DNA of 33,143 nt from Treponema sp. (GCA_031278715.1 JAITJW010000105.1:1-33143); one strand, 5' to 3'; positions 21,007 through 29,698 are shown, counted from the stretch's first letter. Numbers and translations are program-made. Notes: generated by a model not told the origin, from the sequence alone.

Positions 21007-22050
21007 TTGGCGTTTATACCTCCGGAATCGTTGACCAGACTGAAATTTCCGGCGCAGATACAACGGGTGTTCTGTACCGAAACTTGGCTGTGGAGCTTTC
21101 GTCTCTTTGTCCGGCTGGTTCTGGTCGCCGCTGTTGTCCATTTTCTTCCCACACAGGGCCTGTTCACGGCCCGCTCCCAGGAGCCCCTTGTGGAGGAGGT
21201 GGGGGTCGGCGGCGGCGCCTATCCCCAGAGCGGCGATCCTGGAATTTTTGAGGAAGAGGAGCTGCCGGAGGGTGATCCGGCGCTGGACGGTATTCCGGAA
21301 CCGGAACTTTTCTCAAAACCGCGCGTCCTCCTTTCGGAATCGTACCGGGTGGAAAGGGGAGACATAATAAGTAACCTGGCCCGGAAATTCGGTCTGAATC
21401 AGGATACCCTTATCTCGTACAACGCCATAAAAAATACCCGGCTTCTGCAGATAGGTCAAATTCTTAAAATCCCCAACCAGGACGGGATTCTCCATACGGT
21501 AAGCCGGGGGGATACCCTGAATAGCCTGGCGGAAACGTACAAAACGAGCCCGGAAGATATCAAAATGGTAAACGAGCTATTTTCTGATGGTATCCGGGAA
21601 GGAACCACCCTGTTTATCCCCGGCGCGCGGCTGGATTGGGTGAATTTGCAGGAGATCAACGGGGATCTCTTTATTTGGCCTATAACAGGACGTATCACCT
21701 CGCCCTACGGTTACCGGGCTGACCCCTTTACGGGGGTGGGTAGACAGTTCCATTCGGGTATAGATATAGGCGCCATAAGCGGTACCCCCATCCGGTCTGC
21801 CATGTCGGGCCGGGTTATCGTGGCGGGGTGGAGCGATGTTTACGGGAACTACGTGGTGGTAAACCACCATTCGGGGTACCGGACCCTGTACGCCCACATG
21901 AGCATTATCCGTGTAAAAACCGGTGAGTATGTGGCTACCGGCCAGCGGCTGGGGGATGTGGGTAGTACCGGGCGCAGTACCGCCCCGCATCTGCATTTTA
22001 CGGTTTATAAAAATGGTGTAACGGTGAATCCCCGGACTTTGATGAAGTAG
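21007..22050 (+). CDS. M23 metallopeptidase with two LysM domains
   Basis: This is an exported peptidoglycan hydrolase or NlpD/EnvC-like regulator of cell-wall splitting. The N-terminal 35 residues are basic and aromatic, followed by a membrane or signal segment at about 31-48 (FRLFVRLVLVAAVVHFL). An acidic linker precedes two LysM domains at about 112-156 (YRVERGD...LKIP) and 163-205 (HTVSRGD...LFIP). The M23 domain follows with metal ligands H249 and D253 in FHSGIDIG and H330 in HLHF, plus H297 in LYAHM and H328. All catalytic residues are present, so it should be active. The start is TTG at 21007 with GGGAG seven bases upstream. A repeat element follows the gene. Confidence 0.93.
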   Translation: MAFIPPESLTRLKFPAQIQRVFCTETWLWSFRLFVRLVLVAAVVHFLPTQGLFTARSQEPLVEEVGVGGGAYPQSGDPGIFEEEELPEGDPALDGIPEPELFSKPRVLLSESYRVERGDIISNLARKFGLNQDTLISYNAIKNTRLLQIGQILKIPNQDGILHTVSRGDTLNSLAETYKTSPEDIKMVNELFSDGIREGTTLFIPGARLDWVNLQEINGDLFIWPITGRITSPYGYRADPFTGVGRQFHSGIDIGAISGTPIRSAMSGRVIVAGWSDVYGNYVVVNHHSGYRTLYAHMSIIRVKTGEYVATGQRLGDVGSTGRSTAPHLHFTVYKNGVTVNPRTLMK

Positions 22051-22061
22051 GCTGTACTGGC

Positions 22062-22137
22062 ATCAGCCTGTTGCACTGGCCTTATGGCTGGGCTATTTGG
22101 CCTTGTAGGTCTTATGCGCGAAGCGCAACAAACTGCT
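22062..22137 (+). repeat. inverted-repeat element, copy R3
   Basis: This copy runs from CATCAGCCTGTTGCAC to GCGCAACAAACTGCTA. It keeps the internal GGCCTTATGGC arm, but the partner arm has decayed (GGCTATTTGGCC). It lies between the convergent ends of the M23 gene and the 670-aa gene. In its centre it reads TTGTAGGTCTTATGCGCG, with an ATG that starts no gene. Confidence 0.85.
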
Positions 22138-22148
22138 ATGGGGGCCTT

Positions 22149-24161
22149 CTACTTGAGGGAATGTTCCCGCCCTATGATGGATTCCACAAGGTGCAGGAAT
22201 TTTGGGTCCAGGTTCCGGGTGGTTTCCAGTGTGGGGTCCAGAATATCGCTGTTTATCAGGTGAATACCATCCTGCTCCTGGACAGGTCCTTCTCCCGGTT
22301 CCGGCAGGGGTCGCAGGAGGGTGGGCTTGGCGTTTCCGCGGAACTGAAAGGGCTGGTAGATAAGCGGCAGCCCGCCATTTTCACTTATTTCTTCCAGTCC
22401 CCCGTGCGCCACGGTCTGTTTTTTTTTACCTGGTTCTCCCGGGGAAGCCGGTTTAATGCCGGTAAAATCGGGAGATTCAAAGTTGATGGAGTCGAAAGGT
22501 GAAGACATATCCATTTCCGGGGCATCTTTACTATCTCCGTCTGGGTTTTCCGCATCATCCGGTGTTGACAATACGTTAACACCTGTAGAGGAATCGGGAC
22601 CGAATTCTATCCGGCTGGCAAGGGTGGCCAGATCTTCCGGTGTTATCGGAACAGGGGGATCTTCCAGGGGTTCCAGCTCCGTTACCAGTTCATTGTCATC
22701 CCCGTTTTCAAAGGTTTCGGAGGTAACAATGGTTTCTGCGGGGGAATGTTCATGTTCTACGTAGCTATCTTCCGGGTAGCTATCTTCCAGCGTTTTCGCT
22801 TCCGCTACTTCTTTTGTATCTTCTGCCTCTACCAGTTCCTCAAGTTCTTCCGGTTCGGCAGCTGTCCCGGTCAAGGGGAGGACAGAAGCAGATCCTCCTG
22901 CGGTATCCTGCACGGATATACCCGGAACGGTTTCCCGAAGTACCTTCCTGATAAGGGTCCGTATGTTTTCTTCGTCAAATTCTACAGAGGGACCGGTAAA
23001 CGCAAGCAGCTTATCCCATGACCGGTCAATAAGGGTGTCGATATTTCTGTCTTTGTCCCGGGGCAGTCCCCGCTTAATTTCAAGCCGGACATCTTCCCGC
23101 CGCTGTTCCAGTTCCCGCCTCCAGCGTTTCCAGTCCATATCAGTTTTGGTATCGTAGTACTGACGTATTAGGGAAATTTGAAGCTGTTTAAGCCGGCTCA
23201 TGATTACCGTAAAACTGTCCTGTCTTAGGTTAAAAATCAGGAAGATAATCAGGAATGTCGTAAGAAAGAAAGAAGCCAAAAGGATAAACCGCATTACGGG
23301 CGGCAAAACCAGGACATTTTCCTGTACCAGGCGGCCTACAAAAAAACCTGTGTTGGACTTGGCCGATATTAGTGTCAGGGGTTCTACTTCCGTGTAATCC
23401 GGAAGAAAAAGGGTAAAAATGTCTTCCTGCCAGGCGGCGGCAGCCTCGCGCTTAAGGTTTCCCGTTTCCGCGGCGGGAAGGCCAAGAAGAAAACCGTTGG
23501 GGGAATCAACAAGTACAATATTCTCCCCAATTTTAATCTGTCCCTGCCGGATCAGGCGCCCGGTAAGGGCCTGCACGGAGAGGGTAAAAAGGGCGCTGCC
23601 CCGGTACACATCAAGAGAATCGGAAAAAGGGTAGGAAAAAATCAGCTGTTCTTCGGAGCTGTCAAAGACGATCCGGGGTAACTGCCCCTCCTCTGTCTCA
23701 ACATCCATATACGGCAGAACCCCGGGACAGTCCCGGTAACTCCGGTAGGACAGGGAAGAACCGGTTTGGGTCAGTACATCATCGGCCAGGGTTGAAAAGT
23801 GAATCCGGCTGCCCCCGGCGTCCACAAAGCGGATTGTCCTGAGCCCCGGCAGAGAATTCATCAAAAGGCCGTAGAGTCTTGACCGCTCAAAGATGTCTTC
23901 CACCTCTTGATTGGGAAGAAAGCTGCGCTTTACCGCCTCGTTTTCAAGGGTATCGGCAAAATGGTCCTGTAGACTATCGAGCAGGGTAGTGATGGTTTGG
24001 GCGAATTCTTCAACTTCGCGGTCCAAAGACTTAACGATCTGCGGGCTGTAAAAACGGGTTTCCACCAAATTGAACAGGCCGGTAAACGCCAGCAGGCTGA
24101 AGGCGGCAAAAAGTATTATCGATATGATTAGGCTACTGATGGTCCTTTGGGGCAGATTCAT
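22149..24161 (-). CDS. two-helix membrane protein with extracytoplasmic domain and acidic tail
   Basis: I do not recognise a named family. The 670-residue protein has a first membrane helix at about 9-31, an extracytoplasmic domain of about 250 residues and a second helix at about 290-311. The middle domain resembles the size and placement of Cache-type sensor domains (RFVDAGGSRIHFSTLADDVL, YMDVETEEG, NIVLVDSPNGFLLGLP). A basic cytoplasmic juxtamembrane part (WKRWRRELEQRREDVRLEIK) is followed by a long acidic, proline-rich, low-complexity tail. No HAMP, kinase, cyclase or chemotaxis signalling domain follows, so a sensor without a known output or a scaffold is possible. The tail contains a duplicated EDSYP/EDSYV pentapeptide. 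The ATG has no close ribosome binding site. Confidence 0.8.
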   Translation of the reverse strand: MNLPQRTISSLIISIILFAAFSLLAFTGLFNLVETRFYSPQIVKSLDREVEEFAQTITTLLDSLQDHFADTLENEAVKRSFLPNQEVEDIFERSRLYGLLMNSLPGLRTIRFVDAGGSRIHFSTLADDVLTQTGSSLSYRSYRDCPGVLPYMDVETEEGQLPRIVFDSSEEQLIFSYPFSDSLDVYRGSALFTLSVQALTGRLIRQGQIKIGENIVLVDSPNGFLLGLPAAETGNLKREAAAAWQEDIFTLFLPDYTEVEPLTLISAKSNTGFFVGRLVQENVLVLPPVMRFILLASFFLTTFLIIFLIFNLRQDSFTVIMSRLKQLQISLIRQYYDTKTDMDWKRWRRELEQRREDVRLEIKRGLPRDKDRNIDTLIDRSWDKLLAFTGPSVEFDEENIRTLIRKVLRETVPGISVQDTAGGSASVLPLTGTAAEPEELEELVEAEDTKEVAEAKTLEDSYPEDSYVEHEHSPAETIVTSETFENGDDNELVTELEPLEDPPVPITPEDLATLASRIEFGPDSSTGVNVLSTPDDAENPDGDSKDAPEMDMSSPFDSINFESPDFTGIKPASPGEPGKKKQTVAHGGLEEISENGGLPLIYQPFQFRGNAKPTLLRPLPEPGEGPVQEQDGIHLINSDILDPTLETTRNLDPKFLHLVESIIGREHSLK
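22761..22790 (-). repeat. two 15-bp in-frame repeats in the acidic tail
   Basis: GTAGCTATCTTCCGG and GTAGCTATCTTCCAG lie side by side on the plus strand and encode EDSYP-like pentapeptides on the minus strand. They are the shortest of the in-frame arrays in this window. Confidence 0.65.
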
Positions 24162-24244
24162 GCTGATAAATTCGGCAAACTCCTAGACATAGTGTATCAC
24201 ATGGTGGATCATTTTACCAGCAATGGCTTTTGGAGGACAAAACA

Positions 24245-25606
24245 GTGGCAAATGGGGCAGTCGAAACTCAAAAAAGATCGGTAAGGGCCTTTTTGGTAAG
24301 CACTTCCTCAATACCGGACAGGCAGGTTTTTAAGAACGGTATTAAAAGTGATGCCAAAAGCGGTGCTAAAAACGAGGCCGCCTCCCTTGCCCGTGAACTT
24401 GAAGGGCTGGTACATTCCCTGGGCCTGGAAATTATCGCCCACGAGGTCGTAACGGTTCGGGAATGGACCTCGGCATACGGTATGGGTACCGGAAAGGCCC
24501 GTGAACTTGCGGAAAAAGCCGCGGAACTGGAAGCGGATTGCATGGTATTTGACTGGGACCCCAGTCCTACCCAGCAGCGGAACTGGGAAACCCTGGCCGG
24601 TATCCCGGCAGTGGACCGCCAGGAACTGATCATCAAGATCTTCGCGGACCGGGCCGCAACACGGGAAGCGGAACTGCAGGTACGCCTGGCGGAACTTAGC
24701 TATTCGCTGCCCCGGCTTACGCACAAGTACATCGATCTGTCCCGTCAGCGGGGCGGCCGTTATGGGACCCGTGGGTCCGGTGAAACCCGGCTGGAACTGG
24801 ACCGGCGGCAGGTTGAATACCGGATACGCCGTCTGGAAGAGGAACTGGAGGAGGTACGGCAGCAGCGCCAGGTCCAGCGGCGGCAGCGGGAACGGCAGGG
24901 AATTCCCGTGTGCGCCCTGGTTGGGTATACCAACGCGGGTAAATCCTCCCTTATGCGTACCCTTACCGGCGCGGAACTGGCGGTAGAGGACAAGCTTTTC
25001 GTTACGCTGGACGCCACGTCCCGCCGTTTTGAGCTTTCCAGGGGCTTTCCCGTACTCCTTGTAGACACCGTGGGGTTTATCAGGAATCTGCCCCATGCCC
25101 TTATCAACGCCTTCCGTTCCACGCTGGAAGAAGCGGCCCTGGCGGACCTTCTTATTCATGTGGTGGACGCCTCGGACCCGGACATGGAACGTTACAACGA
25201 GACCACTATCAAGGTACTGGAGGAGTTAGGGGCCGCGGAGATACCCATGATTACCGTACTCAACAAAATTGACAAGCTGGATTCTCCTGTGGAATCCTCC
25301 TGCCCCGCGGACAGCGCGGAGACTGGACAGGCTGTCCCTGCCGCGCCGGTTCTTGCCACTCTCCCCGGCGCCATCCCCGTTTCGGCCCGGCAGGGCTTGG
25401 GTTTGGAGGAACTTAAAGAGCGGATGCGGGAATTCCTGAGTGGGGCCAGAATCCGTTTCCGTTTTCCCCCCGACCGGGGAGACCTGGTGGGCCTGCTCCA
25501 CCGCAGCGCGCGGGTACTTTCAGAGAATTGGGACAATGACGGCATCCTGGTGGAAGCCTGGGCGGACAGAAAGCTTACAGGACAGCTGTACCGATTTCTT
25601 GTATAA
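24245..25606 (+). CDS. hflX: ribosome-associated GTPase HflX
   Basis: HflX is a GTPase that binds the 50S subunit and splits stalled or stressed ribosomes. The product of about 453 aa has the N-terminal HflX domain, the glycine-rich YIDLSRQRGGRYGTRGSGET, a coiled-coil linker (LEEELEEVRQQRQVQRRQRE) and a G domain. In the G domain, GYTNAGKSS lies at 227-235, followed by DTVGF, NKID and a C-terminal SARQG. A stretch of about 35 residues rich in S, P and A separates NKID from SARQG and is longer than usual. The GTG at 24245 has GGAGG eight bases upstream; a TTG at 24230 lies within that site and is unlikely. Three 12-bp repeats lie near residue 35. Confidence 0.95.
   Translation: MANGAVETQKRSVRAFLVSTSSIPDRQVFKNGIKSDAKSGAKNEAASLARELEGLVHSLGLEIIAHEVVTVREWTSAYGMGTGKARELAEKAAELEADCMVFDWDPSPTQQRNWETLAGIPAVDRQELIIKIFADRAATREAELQVRLAELSYSLPRLTHKYIDLSRQRGGRYGTRGSGETRLELDRRQVEYRIRRLEEELEEVRQQRQVQRRQRERQGIPVCALVGYTNAGKSSLMRTLTGAELAVEDKLFVTLDATSRRFELSRGFPVLLVDTVGFIRNLPHALINAFRSTLEEAALADLLIHVVDASDPDMERYNETTIKVLEELGAAEIPMITVLNKIDKLDSPVESSCPADSAETGQAVPAAPVLATLPGAIPVSARQGLGLEELKERMREFLSGARIRFRFPPDRGDLVGLLHRSARVLSENWDNDGILVEAWADRKLTGQLYRFLV
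24338..24373 (+). repeat. three 12-bp in-frame tandem repeats in hflX
   Basis: Units GGTATTAAAAGT, GATGCCAAAAGC and GGTGCTAAAAAC encode GIKS, DAKS and GAKN in the variable N-terminal part of HflX. The pattern repeats the amino-acid motif more clearly than the bases. Confidence 0.6.
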
Positions 25607-25639
25607 CTTGTATAATTGTGAAAGAAACTGGATCAAGGG

Positions 25640-25660
25640 GACGGCGTAACGCCGTCTTTT
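25640..25660 (+). terminator. short rho-independent terminator after hflX
   Basis: Seven-base arms GACGGCG and CGCCGTC with a TAA loop are followed directly by four T. It lies between the hflX stop and the nitroreductase ribosome binding site. The U-tract is short, so readthrough is likely. Confidence 0.6.
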
Positions 25661-25675
25661 AATAAGGAGCACACT

Positions 25676-26194
25676 ATGAATTTCGCTGATTTGGCCGGGG
25701 CCAGGTATTCCGTGCGGAGTTTTCTTGATAAGTCCGTGGAGCGGGAAAAAATGGATCTGATTCTAAAAGCCGCCCGCGGGGCTCCCACTGCGGCGAATCG
25801 CCAGCCCCAGCGTATTCTTGTCCTTGACGAACCTGAACAGCTTGTCAGGGTGGATCACTGTACCACCTGCCGTTTTGAAGCCCCCCTGGTGTTCCTGGTC
25901 TGCTATGAAAAAAAGTCCGCCTGGGTTCGGGATTACGACCAGGAACATTCGGGCCTGGTGGATGCCAGTGTTGTCGCCACCCACATGATGTTACAGGCCG
26001 CCGATCTGGGGCTGGGAACCACCTGGGTTATGTGGTTTGATCCTGCTGTAACCCGGACCCAGTTTAATCTGCCGGAGGATGTAACTCCTGTAGCCTTCCT
26101 TCCCACCGGGTATCCCGCTCCCGACGCCCTTCCTTCCGACCAGCACCAGGATCGCCTTCCCCTGGACAAGCTGGTCTTTTGCGGTAGCTTTTAG
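25676..26194 (+). CDS. nitroreductase family protein
   Basis: This FMN-dependent oxidoreductase of the nitroreductase fold is likely to reduce nitro, quinone or flavin substrates with NAD(P)H. The N-terminus ARYSVRSFLDKSVEREKMDL carries the conserved R-S-R-F-like phosphate-binding segment, and AARGAPTAANRQPQRILVL is the FMN-binding stretch. The C-terminal half keeps DASVVATHMMLQAADLGLGT, typical of the dimer interface, and FLPTGYP near the end. At 172 aa it belongs to the short branch of the family. Two cysteines in HCTTC are unusual but match no iron-sulfur motif. The ATG follows AAGGAG at good spacing. It may be co-transcribed with nadE, 30 bases downstream. Confidence 0.9.
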   Translation: MNFADLAGARYSVRSFLDKSVEREKMDLILKAARGAPTAANRQPQRILVLDEPEQLVRVDHCTTCRFEAPLVFLVCYEKKSAWVRDYDQEHSGLVDASVVATHMMLQAADLGLGTTWVMWFDPAVTRTQFNLPEDVTPVAFLPTGYPAPDALPSDQHQDRLPLDKLVFCGSF

Positions 26195-26224
26195 TTTGAG
26201 GGAAAAGGTATTCGGGAGGGATCG

Positions 26225-27937
26225 ATGCGTATTTCCATAGCCCAGATTAATTCAACTATCGGGGATTTTTCGGGAAACCGGGAAAAAATACTGGCCTATA
26301 GCCACCGGGCGGCGGAACAGGGGGCGGACCTGGTCCTCTTTCCCGAACTGGCAGTCTGCGGGTACCCGCCTATGGACCTGTTGGATCAGGACCGCTTTGT
26401 GGAACTTAACATCCGGACCGTCCACATCCTGCAGCGGGAACTGCCCCAAAACCTGGCCGTGGGCCTTGGTTTTGTGAACCGGAGCCCCTATTCTCGTGGC
26501 AAATCCCTGGTGAATGAATACGGCGTTCTCCTGGGGGGTAAACTGGTTTTTGAACAGATCAAAACCCTGCTCCCCACCTACGATGTCTTTGACGAGGCCC
26601 GGAATTTTGAACCTGGCCGGGAATGGTCTGCCTTTGAATACCGGGGGGAACGGATTGGTTTTGCCATCTGCGAGGATGTCTGGCGGGAAACCGATATTCC
26701 CGGTACCAGTTATGTGAAAGACCCGGTACGAGAACTGCTCAACACGGGTATCTCGATCCTCTGTGTTCCCTCCGCTTCCCCCTATGTGGCGGGGAAACTC
26801 AAAGTGCGCCGGGCCCTGGCGGAACGGATTTCGCTGCGCGGGAATGTCCCCCTGGTGTACATTAACGCGGTGGGGGCCAACGATCAGATTCTCTTTGACG
26901 GCCGTTCCTTTGTCGTTGTCCCCGGCGCGCCGTCTTTGGCCCCCCAGGGTGGCCCGGCCCTGGCCTTCAACGAAGACCTTGTTACCTGGGACAGTACCGC
27001 TGCCTGTCCCGGCCTCGCTAACGATGAATGTGGCGGCAAAAACCAGGAGGAAGATCCCTTCGGTGTGGGCCTGAGCTGTTACGAGCTGGATATTCTGGAA
27101 GAGGGCCTGGTGATGGGGATTCGGGACTACATGGGCAAGTGTGGGTTTAAGCGGGCCCACCTGGGGCTTTCCGGGGGAATCGACTCCGCCCTGGTAGCCT
27201 ATTTGGGGGTTAAGGCCGCCGGCGCGGACAACATTGTGTGCTTTTCCATGCCCTCCCGTTTTTCTTCCCAGGGTTCCAAGGACGACGCCGCGGAGCTGGC
27301 GGCAACCCTGGGCTGCCGTTACGAGGTTCTTCCGATAGAGCCTGTGTTCCAATCCTTCCTGTCCACACTGGAAGGGGTTTTTGAAAAACGGCCCTTTGAT
27401 ATTGCGGAAGAAAATCTTCAGGCCCGGATCCGGGGTACCCTGCTTATGGGCTTTTCCAACAAGTTCAATTCCATGCTCCTTACTACCGGAAACAAGAGCG
27501 AACTGGCTATGGGCTACTGTACCCTCTACGGGGATATGAACGGTGCGCTGGGACCTATTGGCGACGTATTCAAAACCGAAGTCTTTGCCCTGTGCCGCCG
27601 GATTAACGAGCGGGCCCCGGGGGGCCGGACCATTATCCCCCAGGCCATTATCGACAAGCCCCCTTCGGCGGAACTGCGGCCCAACCAGAAGGATCAGGAC
27701 AGCCTTCCCCCCTACGAAATTCTTGACAAGATACTGCGGTGTTACCTCTACGATAACCTCGTAAAAGACGAAATTGCCGCACAGGGCTGGGATGCGGAAC
27801 TGGCGGGCAGGATCGTCCACACGGTTGCCCGTGCGGAGTTCAAACGCCGCCAGGCCCCCCCCGTCCTCAAGGTTTCCCCCCGGGCCTTCGGCATGGGCCG
27901 CCGTATGCCCATCGCCCGTGCCGTGTACGAGGTGTAG
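26225..27937 (+). CDS. nadE: glutamine-dependent NAD+ synthetase
   Basis: This enzyme makes NAD+ from nicotinate adenine dinucleotide, ATP and ammonia released from glutamine. The 570-aa two-domain form is complete. The N-terminal nitrilase-like glutaminase has its triad E41 (FPELAVCGYPPMD), a lysine in EQIKTLLPTYD and C149 (AICEDVW). The C-terminal synthetase has the PP-loop LGLSGGIDSALVA with SGGIDS at 316-321, TTGNKSELAMGYCTLYGD, and IDKPPSAELRPNQKDQDSLP near the end. The ATG has GGGAGGG four bases upstream. It may share a transcript with the nitroreductase, a plausible link through NAD(P)H. Confidence 0.97.
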   Translation: MRISIAQINSTIGDFSGNREKILAYSHRAAEQGADLVLFPELAVCGYPPMDLLDQDRFVELNIRTVHILQRELPQNLAVGLGFVNRSPYSRGKSLVNEYGVLLGGKLVFEQIKTLLPTYDVFDEARNFEPGREWSAFEYRGERIGFAICEDVWRETDIPGTSYVKDPVRELLNTGISILCVPSASPYVAGKLKVRRALAERISLRGNVPLVYINAVGANDQILFDGRSFVVVPGAPSLAPQGGPALAFNEDLVTWDSTAACPGLANDECGGKNQEEDPFGVGLSCYELDILEEGLVMGIRDYMGKCGFKRAHLGLSGGIDSALVAYLGVKAAGADNIVCFSMPSRFSSQGSKDDAAELAATLGCRYEVLPIEPVFQSFLSTLEGVFEKRPFDIAEENLQARIRGTLLMGFSNKFNSMLLTTGNKSELAMGYCTLYGDMNGALGPIGDVFKTEVFALCRRINERAPGGRTIIPQAIIDKPPSAELRPNQKDQDSLPPYEILDKILRCYLYDNLVKDEIAAQGWDAELAGRIVHTVARAEFKRRQAPPVLKVSPRAFGMGRRMPIARAVYEV

Positions 27938-28003
27938 CGGAATTTGTCCTGTATCGCCCCTCAATGGCTGCGCTGTGGGCGGGGGGCAGGCTGCCGGTTT
28001 TTT

Positions 28004-28017
28004 GCAACAGGCTGTTA
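28004..28017 (-). repeat. fragment of the inverted-repeat element (R4)
   Basis: On the minus strand this reads TAACAGCCTGTTGC, which matches 13 of the first 14 bases of the R1 and R2 elements. No right end is present. The neighbouring plus-strand sequence CAATGGCTGCGC (27963-27974) recalls the R1 hairpin loop, so a decayed copy may span about 27960-28017 in the gap between convergent nadE and the AhpF-like gene. Confidence 0.45.
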
Positions 28018-28039
28018 GTACACAAGGCCGGAAGACCGG

Positions 28040-29698
28040 TTACCCAAGTAAATCAAGTAGTTCCCGGATATTTTTCTTCCCAAAACTTACGGTACTGTTG
28101 TTGATAACCAGGCAGGGTACGCTCATGACCTTGTACTGTTCCCGCAGTCCGGGGAAATGGTTAAGGTCGTAGGCTTCCACGGTAATGCGGGGATTCTCCG
28201 CCGCCATGCGCTGGGCGGCCATCACCAGATCGGGGCAGAGCGTACAGGAAAGGGAAACCAGAATTTTCATCGAAACCGGGGTCTTGATAGCCCGGATCGC
28301 CTGTTCCACATCCGATTCCAGGGACTGTCCGGGGCCGGAGGCGTTATACAAACCGACAGCAAAGGAATTGAATTCATGTCCCCCCGGTACGCCGTGGAAG
28401 GCAATACCCCGGCAGGTCCCGTCTTCCAGGTAGACGCGTACCCAGGGTCTGTCTATATCGGAGGATTCAGGGGGAAGTACATCCAGACGGAGTTTGTCCG
28501 TCATGCCGGTCAGTTCCTCCATAAAACGCCGCAGTTCCTCCGATACAGGCCGCCCGTCCGGGGCAAGGCGCAGAACCAGGGGCCGGGCCATCTTTTCAAA
28601 CAGTCCCTCAAGCTGGGCCCTGATTTCCGGCGTAAAGAATTCCCCGTCCCCGTCCGCCTTCCGTTCCTGTGTCGAATCCACTTTCTGTGCCGGGGCCGCT
28701 GCCTGCGGGGGCAGACGGGTTACCGGCGGGACAGGGTGAAGACCGGTGGCCTCCTGCATGGCCCGTGCGTATTTTTCCAGTGCGGTGGCGGCCTTTGCCC
28801 CGTCTCCTACGGCGGTAACTACCTGCCGCAGGTTTTTGATACAGACATCCCCGGCGGCGTAGAGCCCCTCGACGCTGGTTTTTTGATCCCTATCGGTAAT
28901 AACGTAGCCCCGCTCATCCAGAACGCCCAGTTCCCGGACCAGTCCGGTGGCGGGTTCATAACCGGCAAATACAAAAACCCCGAAGTATTCCCCCTCCGGC
29001 GGGCGGTATTCGGTAATTTCCCCGGTCCTGGTATTACGCCAGCGGGCGGAACGCAGGGCCGTATCGCCGCTTAGCTCCACCAGCTCCGTATTGGTAAGGA
29101 TCGTGATCTTCTTATGGGAACGGGCCGCGTCCGCCGTGGCCTTGGCGCAGGTAAAATCCGGCTCCCGGATAAGGATGGTAACATGACGGGCATAGCGGGT
29201 TAGAAACACACTCTCCTCCGCCGCGGCAAAACCGCCGCCCACTACGATAACATCAAGGCCGGTAAAAAACTCACCATCGCAGGTGGCGCAATACGCCACA
29301 CCCCGGCCCTTGAATTCCGCTTCCCCCCTAAAGCCGATCATACGGGGATGGGCGCCCGATGCAAGGAGTATCCCAAAGGCCCGGATGGGACCCCGGGAAG
29401 TTTTGACGGTTTTTACCTTGCCTGCAAGGTCCAGGCTTTCCGCTTCTGCCAGGAGGAACTCCGCGCCAAAACTCTGGGCCTGACGGCGCATAGAATCGGT
29501 AAGGGCCGTACCGCTGGTCTGTTCTACACCGGGGTAGTTTACTACAGTGGCGGTGATCGTAATCTGTCCGCCGAAGTGATCCTTTTCCAATACCAGCACC
29601 CGGTAACGGGCACGGGCAAGGTACAAGCCGGCAGTAAGCCCCGCAGGACCCCCGCCTATCACAATCACGTCGTAAAGGTTTTCGTTTTCCTGTTCCAT
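28040..29698 (-). CDS. AhpF-like flavoprotein disulfide reductase with reversed domain order
   Basis: This is predicted to pass electrons from NAD(P)H through FAD and two disulfides to AhpC, which is encoded just upstream. The first 320 residues are a thioredoxin-reductase module. FAD-binding GGGPAG lies at 15-20, redox pair C137/C140 in YCATCDGEF, NAD(P)-binding VVGGGFAAAEE at about 152-162, and YAAGDV near the end. A linker of about 50 residues leads to a region homologous to the N-terminal double thioredoxin fold of E. coli AhpF, including GIAFHGVPGGHEFNSF and CxxC at C485/C488 in VSLSCTLCPD. E. coli AhpF has these modules in the opposite order. Length 552 aa. Operon partner of ahpC. Confidence 0.92.
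   Translation of the reverse strand: MEQENENLYDVIVIGGGPAGLTAGLYLARARYRVLVLEKDHFGGQITITATVVNYPGVEQTSGTALTDSMRRQAQSFGAEFLLAEAESLDLAGKVKTVKTSRGPIRAFGILLASGAHPRMIGFRGEAEFKGRGVAYCATCDGEFFTGLDVIVVGGGFAAAEESVFLTRYARHVTILIREPDFTCAKATADAARSHKKITILTNTELVELSGDTALRSARWRNTRTGEITEYRPPEGEYFGVFVFAGYEPATGLVRELGVLDERGYVITDRDQKTSVEGLYAAGDVCIKNLRQVVTAVGDGAKAATALEKYARAMQEATGLHPVPPVTRLPPQAAAPAQKVDSTQERKADGDGEFFTPEIRAQLEGLFEKMARPLVLRLAPDGRPVSEELRRFMEELTGMTDKLRLDVLPPESSDIDRPWVRVYLEDGTCRGIAFHGVPGGHEFNSFAVGLYNASGPGQSLESDVEQAIRAIKTPVSMKILVSLSCTLCPDLVMAAQRMAAENPRITVEAYDLNHFPGLREQYKVMSVPCLVINNSTVSFGKKNIRELLDLLG

Noticed and set aside
26252-27964. A 570-codon open frame on the minus strand opposite nadE.
   Set aside because: It mirrors the coding frame of a clearly recognised enzyme, has no family likeness and exists because GC-rich codons leave few antisense stops.
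27985-28003. A terminator after nadE (GGCAGGCTGCC followed by T6).
   Set aside because: The stem would have only four pairs with a three-base loop and is offset from the T-run; too weak to annotate.
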